From: an uncultured Ruminococcus sp.
GTDB lineage: Bacteria; Bacillota_A; Clostridia; Oscillospirales; Ruminococcaceae
Assembly (NCBI GenBank): GCA_902782875.1
Contig: CACZPE010000276.1
Location: 1 to 12,057 of the forward strand
Direction of reading: 5' to 3'
Length of the DNA: 12,057 bases
Translations under genes and position numbers: made by a program
Notes under the pieces: model-generated
Database searches by the model: none
The model's input: only the letters and a program-made list of their open reading frames with translations
What the model was told of the DNA's origin: nothing
Part shown: one piece after another, positions 1-7,472 of the stretch
How positions within the stretch are numbered: position 1 is the first letter of the stretch
How the letters are laid out: each line of letters starts with the position of its first letter

Positions 1-1
1 C

Positions 2-1732
2 AACGGCAGAAAAATAGAGCTTTGCGATATACGCTGCGGCAGCAGAGCGCTCTCATCCGCGGATTATATCTATGCTCCCTTCAGTATGAAGGGCGATGAA
101 TGGGTAGGTGTCAGGATAGACGGCAGGACCGATGCAAAAACAGTATTCAGCCTTATTGACAAAGCGATTGTTTTCGGCGGTCAGAACGGCTGTATGATAG
201 TCCTCGGAAGTGATCTCGGCGCAAAGAAGGAATACACAGATACACCGCTGAGATTTGCGGGCCGACCGCAGAAAACCACACCTGACAGAGTCCCCGAGCG
301 GATACGGGAAATGAAGCGGCGGTATGAATACGGCTACGAGTCGTTTCAGAATTCCTGCAGGAATTTTTACATACAGGGAAAGTATATGGAGGATTATGAG
401 GATGACGCACCGTGGACAGGTGAGTTCAGAAAGTACTTCCCCACGTATCATGATCTGACCACAGAGCAGCTCAGGGGATATTTCACATGGAGAACGGCTG
501 TGCGCAGGGGCGAATACCGTGAGATATGCACTTCATTTGCGTATATATACATATACGAGCTTATAAACGGCATCGGTGCGGTATCGGCCGAGGACAGCCT
601 TGAAAAGCTTGAAGCTTTTGAGCACGGATTTTTAGACAGCGGAAAAGGCGATGCGGGGATAAGAAATTATCTTCATACATGGATGACAGAGCTTGCGGTA
701 GTGAGCGGACTGCCTGCCGAAACTGCGGCAAGATATGCTGACAAGGCGATGCTGCAGAAAGATGCTGCATATGATATACTTAAAAACAGCAGAGAACACA
801 CCGATGATGAGGTGTATGACGCGCTTCTTACATTCAGCGGCAAAATGGCATCCTCTCCTCTTATGAAGAAATATCCCGACAGGATGAAGCATCTTTATGC
901 CGAGGTATGGAGATATGCATCGGCAGACTACCGTGAGAACGGAAAGAAGCTCTTCTCCCTGTGCTTCGGGGAGTGCCGCCCGTCACGCTGGTATCCTCTG
1001 CGCAATGCGGTATACTATGAAAGATACGACAAGGCGGACAGGACCTTTGAGCTTGATGTATGCAGCACATATATACAGAAAAACGGCGAGTGGAGCGTAA
1101 AATACTATAAGCCGCAGAACTTTGATAAAAAAAGGTTTGAAGGCCTTCTGCACGAAACGGAGCGCAGGCTGCGCATATTCTTCGGCGAGGGCAATACACT
1201 GAAGGAAAGGCCCGAGAACAGGTGGGCGGCGGATATTATCGAAGCAGTGATAGATGCTTACAGGCAACAGCAGCAGAAGCTTGCGGAAAAGAAGATAACG
1301 ATACGCTTTGATGATCTCGACAAGATACGCCGTGATGCGCTGTATACACAGGACAGCCTGCTTATCGGTGAGGAAACCGAGGAAGATATCACCGCGGATG
1401 ATATTGATACACCCATGTCTGATATCAACAGCGATGATATCCCCGGAGAGATGTATGATGACGAACAGGAGATCATACCCGGAGAAAGGGAGATATCGGT
1501 GCCTCTCGATGACAGACAGCTGCAGATACTTGATATGCTGCTGGAGGGAATGTCGGTTAAAAGCGTCATCAGGTCGTGGGGAGAAATGGCGGAGATATTT
1601 GCAGAGCGGATAAACGAAGCGCTCTTTGATGAGATAGGCGATACCGTCGTGGAATGTGACGGCGATGATATTGTCATGATAGAGGATTACTGCGACGATA
1701 TTGTCCGCATTACAGGAGGAAGGACAGAATGA
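2..1732 (+). CDS. TerB_N/TerB_C domain protein, 5' partial
   Basis: The reading frame is open to the left edge (frame starts at base 2), giving 576 visible residues. The first ATG at 86 has no ribosome binding site and the upstream codons read as coding sequence (…SADYIYAPFS before the Met), so the true start lies outside the window. Nucleotides about 260-580 resemble the TerB_N domain: MEDYEDD, then FPTYHDLTTEQLRGYFTWR, then YIYIYELINGIG. The last 75 residues (about 1490-1720) resemble TerB_C: a leucine-rich helix, SWGEMAEIF, INEALFDEIGDTVVE. Between them lie a mixed alpha/beta stretch and a strongly acidic linker at about 1365-1480. I see no transmembrane segment, so it is probably cytoplasmic. 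TerB_N/TerB_C proteins are known from Ter-related stress and DNA-processing gene clusters, but their biochemical role is unclear. Its stop overlaps the next start by 4 bp, implying translational coupling with the BrxD-like ATPase. The family call is fairly secure; the function is inferred from context only. Confidence 0.8.
   Translation, partial: NGRKIELCDIRCGSRALSSADYIYAPFSMKGDEWVGVRIDGRTDAKTVFSLIDKAIVFGGQNGCMIVLGSDLGAKKEYTDTPLRFAGRPQKTTPDRVPERIREMKRRYEYGYESFQNSCRNFYIQGKYMEDYEDDAPWTGEFRKYFPTYHDLTTEQLRGYFTWRTAVRRGEYREICTSFAYIYIYELINGIGAVSAEDSLEKLEAFEHGFLDSGKGDAGIRNYLHTWMTELAVVSGLPAETAARYADKAMLQKDAAYDILKNSREHTDDEVYDALLTFSGKMASSPLMKKYPDRMKHLYAEVWRYASADYRENGKKLFSLCFGECRPSRWYPLRNAVYYERYDKADRTFELDVCSTYIQKNGEWSVKYYKPQNFDKKRFEGLLHETERRLRIFFGEGNTLKERPENRWAADIIEAVIDAYRQQQQKLAEKKITIRFDDLDKIRRDALYTQDSLLIGEETEEDITADDIDTPMSDINSDDIPGEMYDDEQEIIPGEREISVPLDDRQLQILDMLLEGMSVKSVIRSWGEMAEIFAERINEALFDEIGDTVVECDGDDIVMIEDYCDDIVRITGGRTE
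1714..1719 (+). promoter_or_regulatory. Shine-Dalgarno site for the BrxD-like gene
   Basis: AGGAGG lies 9 nt before the ATG at 1729, inside the end of the upstream coding region. With the ATGA overlap of stop and start it supports the 1729 start and coupled translation. Confidence 0.75.
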
Positions 1733-3057
1733 GTGAAAACAGAAAGGTGCCGAAAAGGATAGCCCAGACGGTGATCAATTCTCTTAAAGGCGGCGTTGTA
1801 CCAAGGATAGGGCTGCCGTATATAACTGTGGGCAGAAAAAACGAGATAGATGCTCTTCTGCATGATGTGGACATAATATCCGACGGCGGTGCGTCTTTCC
1901 GCTTTATAGTCGGGCGCTACGGCTCGGGCAAGAGCTTTCTTCTGCAGACCATACGCAACTACGTCATGGACCGCGGCTTTATCGTCGCTGATGCTGACCT
2001 CTCGCCCGAAAGGCGGCTGCAGGGCACGCACGGACAGGGACTTGCCACATACAGGGAGCTTATCGGTAATCTTTCCACAAGGACTAAGCCCGAGGGCGGC
2101 GCACTGACGCTGATACTTGACCGCTGGATAAGCACCGTGCGCAGTGAGACTGTGGAGGAAACGGGGCTTGCCGCCGACGATGCGGCGCTTACAGCGGAAG
2201 TCGACAGGAAGATATACTCCGTGACCGCATCGGTAAGCGAGATGGTACACGGCTTTGAGTTTGCCAGACTGCTGTCGCTGTATTATCACGCATATCTTGA
2301 CGGCGACGATGAGACCAAGTCAAAGGTGATACGCTGGTTCCGCGGTGAGTATAATCTCAAGCGCGAGGCAAAGGAAGAGCTGGGTGTGAATATCATCATC
2401 AGCGACGACGACTGGTATGACTATCTGAAGATATTTGCCGTGTTCTTCCGCCTTGCGGGATATTCGGGGCTTATGATAATGATAGACGAGCTTGTGAATA
2501 TATACAAGATACCAAACGCTATAACAAGGCAGTACAACTACGAAAAGATGCTCACCATGTACAACGACACTTTGCAGGGCAAGGCACGGTATCTGGGCAT
2601 AATAATGGGTGCCACACCGCAGGCGCTGGAGGATAAGCGGCGCGGCATATACAGCTATGAAGCCCTGCGCTCACGCCTTGCGGAGGGAAAGTTCTCAAGG
2701 CCCGGTGCCCGCGATATGCTGGCACCCGTGATAAGGCTTGACGCACTGACAGCGGAGGAGATGCTGATACTCTGCGAGAAACTGTCGGATATGCACGCGG
2801 GGCTTTACGGCTATGAACAGAGCCTCACCACAGAAGATCTTGCGCTGTTCATCAGGATCGAATTCGAGCGTATCGGCGCGGATAACAACATCACTCCCCG
2901 TGAAGTGATACGTGATTTTATCGAGCTGCTGGATATACTCTGTCAGGACCCTCAGACAAATATATCACAGCTGCTGGGCTCGGATGAATTCTCCTATGCT
3001 GTTTCCGATGCGGTATCGGACAAGGCTGATGAAAACTATGCGGAATTTACGCTATAA
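1729..3057 (+). CDS. brxD-like: BrxD-type P-loop ATPase (DUF2791 family)
   Basis: This 442-residue protein looks like a complete AAA+/STAND-like P-loop ATPase of the BrxD (DUF2791) family. Walker A is GRYGSGKS at residues 62-69. Walker B is LMIMIDEL at 248-255. A sensor-like segment with GATPQALEDKRRGIYSYEALRSRL-type residues follows at 293-316 and contains candidate arginine finger positions. The C-terminal ITPREVIRDFIELLD at 388-402 is typical of the family. BrxD is an accessory ATPase of type 2 BREX systems; family members also occur outside BREX. The start at 1729 is supported by AGGAGG at 9 nt and by the ATGA overlap with the TerB-domain gene. The helicase gene begins 11 bp after its stop, so all three genes are probably one transcript. 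I infer that it couples ATP hydrolysis to loading or control of the neighbouring helicase on DNA. Catalytic motifs appear intact and nothing suggests decay. Confidence 0.85.
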   Translation: MSENRKVPKRIAQTVINSLKGGVVPRIGLPYITVGRKNEIDALLHDVDIISDGGASFRFIVGRYGSGKSFLLQTIRNYVMDRGFIVADADLSPERRLQGTHGQGLATYRELIGNLSTRTKPEGGALTLILDRWISTVRSETVEETGLAADDAALTAEVDRKIYSVTASVSEMVHGFEFARLLSLYYHAYLDGDDETKSKVIRWFRGEYNLKREAKEELGVNIIISDDDWYDYLKIFAVFFRLAGYSGLMIMIDELVNIYKIPNAITRQYNYEKMLTMYNDTLQGKARYLGIIMGATPQALEDKRRGIYSYEALRSRLAEGKFSRPGARDMLAPVIRLDALTAEEMLILCEKLSDMHAGLYGYEQSLTTEDLALFIRIEFERIGADNNITPREVIRDFIELLDILCQDPQTNISQLLGSDEFSYAVSDAVSDKADENYAEFTL

Positions 3058-3068
3058 ACGGAGCGGTT

Positions 3069-5291
3069 ATGGATATTTTTGACAGATATGCCCCTTTCAT
3101 ACAGGACTATATATATACAGCGGGCTGGCAGACGCTGCGCGCGGTGCAGAACGCAGCAGGTGATGCGATATTCAATACGGACAGTAATGTGCTGCTTGCG
3201 GCATCCACCGCATCGGGAAAGACCGAAGCGGCTTTCTTTCCCATACTCACTCTTCTCGATGAAGAACCGTCCTCATCGGTGGGAGTACTGTATATCGCCC
3301 CTCTCAAAGCGCTGATAAACGATCAGTTCGGCAGACTGAACACTCTGTGCGCAGATAACGGCATCCCCGTCACGCGCTGGCACGGAGATGCCTCGCAGAC
3401 TCAGAAGAGAAAGCTTATGCGCAAGCCTGCGGGGATACTGCAGATCACTCCCGAATCCCTTGAATCCCTGATGATAAACAAGCATATGGAGATACCGTCG
3501 CTTTTCGGCGATCTGCGCTTTATCGTCATAGACGAGATACATTCGCTTCTGCGCGGCGACAGGGGAGCGCAGACATTCTGTCTTATCGAGAGACTCTGCC
3601 GTCTTGCGGACTGCAGCCCGAGACGCATAGGACTGTCCGCAACCATCGGCGATCCTGCGGAGGCGGGTAAATTCCTTTCGGCAGGCAGCGGCAGGGATAC
3701 GGTGATACCGAAGTTTGACGGCGGAAAAGAAGTATGGCGGCTTTCCATCGAGCATTTTTATAATTCCGACCCCCAGGCGGATGAGGGGAAACAGACTGAG
3801 GATGTCCCCGCGCCCGAGCCTGCCACAGATACCGCCCCCAAGGCGGCAGACCCGGGGATGGGGTATATATTTGAGCATACAAGGGGAAAGAAGTGCCTTA
3901 TCTTCACCAATTCCCGCGAGGAGTGCGAGGATGTGTGCCAGCGGCTCAGACAGTACTGTGAGGCAAAGCATGAACCTGACCGCTTTCTGATACATCACGG
4001 GAATCTTTCCGCCTCCTACAGGGAGAGTGCCGAGGAGGAGATGAAGGACGACGATTCCCTTATGAGCGTATGTGCCACAGCTACGCTCGAGCTTGGCATA
4101 GATATAGGAAGACTTGAGAGAGCCTTCCAGATAGATGCGCCGTTTACGGTATCCGGCTTTCTGCAGCGTATGGGGCGCACGGGACGGCGCGGAGACCCGT
4201 CCGAGATGTGGTTCGTTATGAGGGAGGAGCATCCCGAGGCGAGGGCAATGCTGCCCGAAATGATACCGTGGTATCTGATACAGGGTATAGCACTTGTGCA
4301 GCTCTATATCGAGGAGCGCTTCGTAGAGCCGCCCAAGACCGACAGACTGCCGTTTTCGCTGCTTTATCACCAGACCATGAGCACTCTTGCTTCCTGCGGA
4401 GAGATGACTCCCGCAGAGCTTGCGTCACGGGTGCTTCCGCTGTCTGCATTCCACAGGATAGACAAGGATGATTTCCGCACGCTGCTTATGCATCTGATAA
4501 AGACAGACCATATCAACCGCACCGAGAACGGCGGCCTGATAGTGGGTATAACAGGGGAGCGGATAGTAAACAGCTACAAGTTCTACGCGGTATTTAAGGA
4601 GAATGTGGAGTATACTGTCCGTTCGGGCTCAGAGCAGCTCGGCACTATCGTAAAGCCGCCCCCGCCGGGCGAAAAGATAGCCATTGCAGGGCGGGTGTGG
4701 ATAGTCGAGGATGTTGACCACAAGCGGCATGATGTATACTGTACGCTGGTCAAGGGGAATATACCCGCATATTTCGGGGACTGCCCGGGAGATATACACA
4801 CAAGGATACTTGAGCGCATGCATGATGTGCTCTGTGAGCAGAAAAGCTATCCGTACCTTATGCGTCACGCGGCATGCCGCCTTGAGGATGCGCGTGAAAC
4901 GTTTGCCAAGGCGGATATGAAAGACCGACCGCTGATACATCTCGGCGGAAAGATGTGGGCATTTTTTCCCTGGCTCGGAAGCTATGCCTTTCTTGCGATG
5001 GAGCGGTTCCTGAAGCTCAGGTGCAAAGACAGGCTCGGACTCAAGGGTCTTGACTCAGCCAGACCTTATTATATGCAGTTTACCATGCAGGCGGATGAGA
5101 ATGAGTTCTTCCGCATACTAAGGGAAGAGGCGGAAAAGGATTTTGACCCCATCGCACTGGTATATCCCGATGAGATACCGCTCTTTGAGAAGTATGACGA
5201 GTATGTGCCTGCAGAGCTCGTGCGCAAGGGCTTTGCATACGGTATACTTGATATAGCAGGTATGAAGGCGCGCATAATGGAATGGACATAA
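3069..5291 (+). CDS. brxHI-like: Lhr-like superfamily II DEAD/DEAH helicase (BrxHI-like)
   Basis: This 740-residue protein carries a full set of SF2 helicase motifs. A Q-like region lies at residues 21-30 (QTLRAVQNAA). Motif I is STASGKT (46-52), Ia is APLKAL (77-82), Ib is TPESLE (127-132), II is DEIH (155-158), III is SAT (190-192). In the second RecA domain, CLIFTNSREE (276-285) is motif IV, ATATLELGIDIG (336-347) motif V, and QRMGRTGRRG (367-376) motif VI. About 360 residues follow, probably a winged helix and the extra C-terminal domain seen in Lhr-like enzymes. A Pro/Ala/Asp-rich linker (about 237-262) separates the two RecA lobes. The expected activity is ATP-driven translocation or unwinding of DNA or DNA:RNA hybrids. 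BrxHI of type 2 BREX is an Lhr-like helicase found near BrxD, which makes the pairing here meaningful. GGAG at 3060-3063 sits 5 nt before the ATG. The gene ends at a strong terminator. The helicase call is secure; the BrxHI equivalence is inference. Confidence 0.88.
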   Translation: MDIFDRYAPFIQDYIYTAGWQTLRAVQNAAGDAIFNTDSNVLLAASTASGKTEAAFFPILTLLDEEPSSSVGVLYIAPLKALINDQFGRLNTLCADNGIPVTRWHGDASQTQKRKLMRKPAGILQITPESLESLMINKHMEIPSLFGDLRFIVIDEIHSLLRGDRGAQTFCLIERLCRLADCSPRRIGLSATIGDPAEAGKFLSAGSGRDTVIPKFDGGKEVWRLSIEHFYNSDPQADEGKQTEDVPAPEPATDTAPKAADPGMGYIFEHTRGKKCLIFTNSREECEDVCQRLRQYCEAKHEPDRFLIHHGNLSASYRESAEEEMKDDDSLMSVCATATLELGIDIGRLERAFQIDAPFTVSGFLQRMGRTGRRGDPSEMWFVMREEHPEARAMLPEMIPWYLIQGIALVQLYIEERFVEPPKTDRLPFSLLYHQTMSTLASCGEMTPAELASRVLPLSAFHRIDKDDFRTLLMHLIKTDHINRTENGGLIVGITGERIVNSYKFYAVFKENVEYTVRSGSEQLGTIVKPPPPGEKIAIAGRVWIVEDVDHKRHDVYCTLVKGNIPAYFGDCPGDIHTRILERMHDVLCEQKSYPYLMRHAACRLEDARETFAKADMKDRPLIHLGGKMWAFFPWLGSYAFLAMERFLKLRCKDRLGLKGLDSARPYYMQFTMQADENEFFRILREEAEKDFDPIALVYPDEIPLFEKYDEYVPAELVRKGFAYGILDIAGMKARIMEWT

Positions 5292-5335
5292 AAACGGCCG
5301 CTGTCTGTATGCTTATACAGACAGCGGAGATTTTT
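5290..5335. terminator. Bidirectional intrinsic terminator between convergent operons
   Basis: A perfect 13-bp stem (5298-5310 paired with 5315-5327) with a GCTT loop is followed by five T on the + strand (5331-5335). Five A at 5290-5294 provide the T-tract for the - strand. It overlaps the helicase stop on one side and ends just after the kinase stop codon on the other, so it can end both transcripts. I read this directly from the bases. Confidence 0.9.
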
Positions 5336-6566
5336 ATGCGTTTTTATCCATATTCTGCAGCTGCACAATAAAGGTGTTTGTGCCGTTTTCGCTTTCTGCG
5401 CGTATGCTGCCGCCGTGTTCGCCCATGATGCTCTCAGCTATGGAAAGACCCAGCCCGTAGCTCTGATTGTCGTTTCTTGACTGATCTGTACGGTAAAAGC
5501 GTTTGAATATGTTTTTGCAGTCCTCCTTTGAGAGATGCGCTCCCTTGCCCGATACAGACAGTGTGCAGTGGGTGCCGCGTGATTTAAGAGTAACTCTCAC
5601 CTTATCCGTCTTGTCGGAATATTTCAGAGCGTTGTCAAGAAGTATATCCACGACCTGACGCAGCTTGTCCCTGTCGCCCTTTGCGGTTATACCACTGTCT
5701 ATATCGCTTTCGAGTTCAAGTGAATTCTCGAAGAAAAGCGGTTCAAACATGAGTATGCATTCGTTTGTAAGTTTGCTCATATCCACCCGTGAGAATTCGA
5801 TCGGCATTTTGTTGTTGTCGAGCCTTGCAAGCTCAAGCAGGCTTTCTATCAGACCTCTCATGCGCTTTGATGTGGAAAGGATATTCTGCGTGAATCTGCC
5901 CCTGTCCTCATCGGAATACTCACTGCTGCCGAGCATTTCGGCATTTGTCATGATGACTGTCAGAGGTGTTTTAAGCTCATGTGACGCATCGGCTATGAAC
6001 TGCTTCTGCTCGTTCCACGACTTTTCCACGGGCTTTGTCACCCATTTTGCAAGAAGAAGGCTTATGACAAAGAATATCACATAGGCGATGAGACCTATTA
6101 TGAGAGAGTTGCGGACAAGCTCGTTTATAAGCGATTTTTCCCGGGATACATCCGCGAATATGACCGAGGAATCCCTGTCGGACTTCAAAAACCTGAGATC
6201 ATAGGCTGATATTACGCCCGACTGCTTATTGCTTTTGTTCACAGCCTCCATAAGGTCAGACAGCAGCTGCTCATCGGAAAGGTCGTAGTATCCCCCTCCT
6301 GCAGCTGTTATAGTACCGTCATCAGAGACACTTACGGTAAATACAGGCAGGCGTATATCCCGCGGCTCGTCACCGGGAATACGGTCAGGTCTGCGCAGCT
6401 TGTTCGGTGTCGGCGGCCGGAAAGCCATCGCACGCATCATCTGTATGCTCTCGCTTTCGATATTCTGCTTTGTCATGTGCATGACCAGACCGAATATCGC
6501 AGCAAACAGGACCGTCACGACAGACATTACGACGATGACGAATTTTATCCTTAGCTTTTTCAGCAT
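5334..6566 (-). CDS. Sensor histidine kinase, membrane-bound, with atypical G1 box
   Basis: This 410-residue HisKA/HATPase_c kinase has two membrane segments, at about residues 9-31 and 153-173. They bracket an extracytoplasmic sensor of some 120 residues that begins with a Pro/Arg-rich stretch (50-74, with RPPTP, LRRPDRIP and RDIRLP). The H box is FIADASHELKTPL with the phosphorylated His at 196. The N box is VVDILLDNALKYS (305-317). The F box is FKRFYRTD and the G2 box is GLGLSIA (371-377). The G1 box reads VSGKGAHL, where families usually have V-x-D-x-G-x-G-I. Gly340 therefore replaces the aspartate expected to contact adenine, and His344 replaces a glycine. The gene overlaps the response regulator by 7 bp (ATGCTGA), so the two are translated together. 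It phosphorylates the upstream regulator, probably in response to an envelope signal. Ligand unknown. Confidence 0.9.
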   Translation of the reverse strand: MLKKLRIKFVIVVMSVVTVLFAAIFGLVMHMTKQNIESESIQMMRAMAFRPPTPNKLRRPDRIPGDEPRDIRLPVFTVSVSDDGTITAAGGGYYDLSDEQLLSDLMEAVNKSNKQSGVISAYDLRFLKSDRDSSVIFADVSREKSLINELVRNSLIIGLIAYVIFFVISLLLAKWVTKPVEKSWNEQKQFIADASHELKTPLTVIMTNAEMLGSSEYSDEDRGRFTQNILSTSKRMRGLIESLLELARLDNNKMPIEFSRVDMSKLTNECILMFEPLFFENSLELESDIDSGITAKGDRDKLRQVVDILLDNALKYSDKTDKVRVTLKSRGTHCTLSVSGKGAHLSKEDCKNIFKRFYRTDQSRNDNQSYGLGLSIAESIMGEHGGSIRAESENGTNTFIVQLQNMDKNA

Positions 6567-7237
6567 TTCTCATCACACTCCAGATGATAGCCAAGTCTGC
6601 GCACAGCCTCTATACGAACATCGGAGCCTATGCTTGCCAGCTTTTTTCTTAAAAATGTGACATACACCTCAACATGGTTTTCAACGGCGTTGGAGTCAAA
6701 GCCCCATACCTTAGTGAGAAGTGCTTCCTTTGAGATATGATTCGTGCCGTGCACCATAAGCAGACGCATCACGTCGAATTCCCTTGCCGATAGCCTGATG
6801 CTGTTGTCTGCGCATATCAGGGAGGCTGATTCAAGATCAAGCCTTGTATTGCCGAAAACAAGCTCGTTTACCTGTGAGCCCTGACGGCGCAGAAGCGCAT
6901 TGACGCACGCGAGCAGCTCCCTTGAGTCAAAGGGCTTTGTCAGATAGTAGTCCGCACCGGAGTTGAGCCCCTTTACCTTGTCGTCTATATCAGACTTTGC
7001 AGTAAGCATGAGTATAGGCACATTAAGATGAGCATCACGTATATGCCTTGCGACGGTATACCCGTTCTGTAAAGGCAGCATGATGTCAAGTATGATAAGG
7101 TCATATACATCCGAGAGCGCGTACTGCTCCCCGCTTTCGCCGTCATATACAGCCTCGGCGTCAAAGCCCCTCTTCTCGAGCATAAGTCTTATCGACTCTG
7201 CAAGGACCTTCTCATCCTCTATTATAAGTATTTTCAA
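6560..7237 (-). CDS. OmpR-family response regulator
   Basis: This 225-residue regulator has a receiver domain (1-118) and a winged-helix DNA-binding domain (about 127-222). The acidic pocket is Glu7-Asp8, the phosphoacceptor Asp51 (LILDIMLP-type context), Thr79 and Lys101 with KPF after it. All receiver residues are intact. The C-terminal part shows the OmpR/PhoB pattern (LSAREFDVMRLLM, then VWGFDSNAVENHVEVYVTFLRKKL, then RRLGYHLE). The start codon is TTG at 7235-7237, chosen because MKILIIEDE begins exactly there and GGAGG lies 7 nt upstream. It is the first gene of the kinase-regulator operon and diverges from the export operon, whose promoter region carries direct repeats suited to this type of protein. 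The exporter operon is therefore the likely target, and autoregulation is possible. Confidence 0.92.
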   Translation of the reverse strand: MKILIIEDEKVLAESIRLMLEKRGFDAEAVYDGESGEQYALSDVYDLIILDIMLPLQNGYTVARHIRDAHLNVPILMLTAKSDIDDKVKGLNSGADYYLTKPFDSRELLACVNALLRRQGSQVNELVFGNTRLDLESASLICADNSIRLSAREFDVMRLLMVHGTNHISKEALLTKVWGFDSNAVENHVEVYVTFLRKKLASIGSDVRIEAVRRLGYHLECDEKC

Positions 7238-7244
7238 AGCGATA

Positions 7245-7249
7245 CCTCC
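7245..7249 (-). promoter_or_regulatory. Shine-Dalgarno site that fixes a TTG start
   Basis: GGAGG on the - strand (CCTCC at 7245-7249 on +) lies 7 nt before the TTG at 7235-7237. No in-frame ATG fits the receiver domain's first strand better, so this site decides the start of the response regulator. Confidence 0.75.
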
Positions 7250-7292
7250 CCCTGTGCAGCGTTGTATTCACGTCTGTGATATATCATTATAC

Positions 7293-7321
7293 ATTATAAT
7301 ATATTATATTGCTGAATTCAA
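7293..7321 (-). promoter_or_regulatory. Sigma-A-type promoter for the regulator-kinase operon
   Basis: On the - strand, TTGAAT (7316-7321) is a -35 element and a consensus TATAAT (7293-7298) the -10 element, with exactly 17 bp between. The predicted start is near 7286, leaving a leader of roughly 50 nt before the TTG. A 14-bp perfect AT palindrome (7295-7308) overlaps the -10. Confidence 0.65.
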
Positions 7322-7334
7322 GCTGAAAACAGCA

Positions 7335-7396
7335 CACTTTCGCCGGTTTTCACACAGTTTTCACTTTCGGGCACTTATCCTTTAAGTTTTTTTCAG
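7335..7396 (+). promoter_or_regulatory. Phased direct repeats, candidate response-regulator binding region
   Basis: GTTTTCAC occurs at 7346-7353 and again at 7357-7364, an 11-bp step typical of tandem OmpR-family sites. A related TTTTCAG follows at 7390-7396, 32 bp (about three turns) later, next to the expected -35 position. CACTTTCG also occurs twice, at 7335-7342 and 7362-7369, and an inverted GAAAAC lies at 7325-7330. The repeats are seen directly; binding by the adjacent regulator is inference. Confidence 0.5.
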
Positions 7397-7423
7397 CATC
7401 AATTCAGTTACGGGTTATATAAT
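7395..7423 (+). promoter_or_regulatory. Promoter for the export operon, weak -35
   Basis: A consensus TATAAT -10 lies at 7418-7423. The base run 17 bp upstream (7395-7400, AGCATC) does not match a -35. A strong -10 with a poor -35 downstream of phased repeats suggests an activator-dependent promoter. The leader to the ATG at 7473 would be about 43 nt, with GGGAG at 7461-7465 as ribosome binding site. Confidence 0.5.
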
Positions 7424-7472
7424 ATCAGTAAGATAAAAACTATGACTCATAACTCATAAAGGGAGTGCTTAT

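Noticed and set aside
86..1732. Taking the ATG at 86 as the start of the first gene
   Set aside because: The frame is open and coding-like to the window edge and there is no ribosome binding site before 86.
2..1732. A tellurite-resistance determinant
   Set aside because: TerB_N/TerB_C domains are named after the ter locus, but no TerC, TerD, TerZ or other ter genes are in view, and the neighbours point to DNA processing.
3273..4370. A 365-codon open frame antisense to the helicase
   Set aside because: It lies wholly across conserved helicase motifs, has no recognisable domain, and is the kind of open frame expected opposite a gene with this codon usage.
2..5291. A complete type 2 BREX system
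   Set aside because: Only BrxD-like and BrxHI-like proteins are present; no PglX methylase, PglZ, PglY or PglW is encoded in the window.
5665..6084. A 139-codon + strand frame opposite the kinase
   Set aside because: It is Ser/Leu-rich noise antisense to the conserved kinase H and dimerisation region with no domain of its own.
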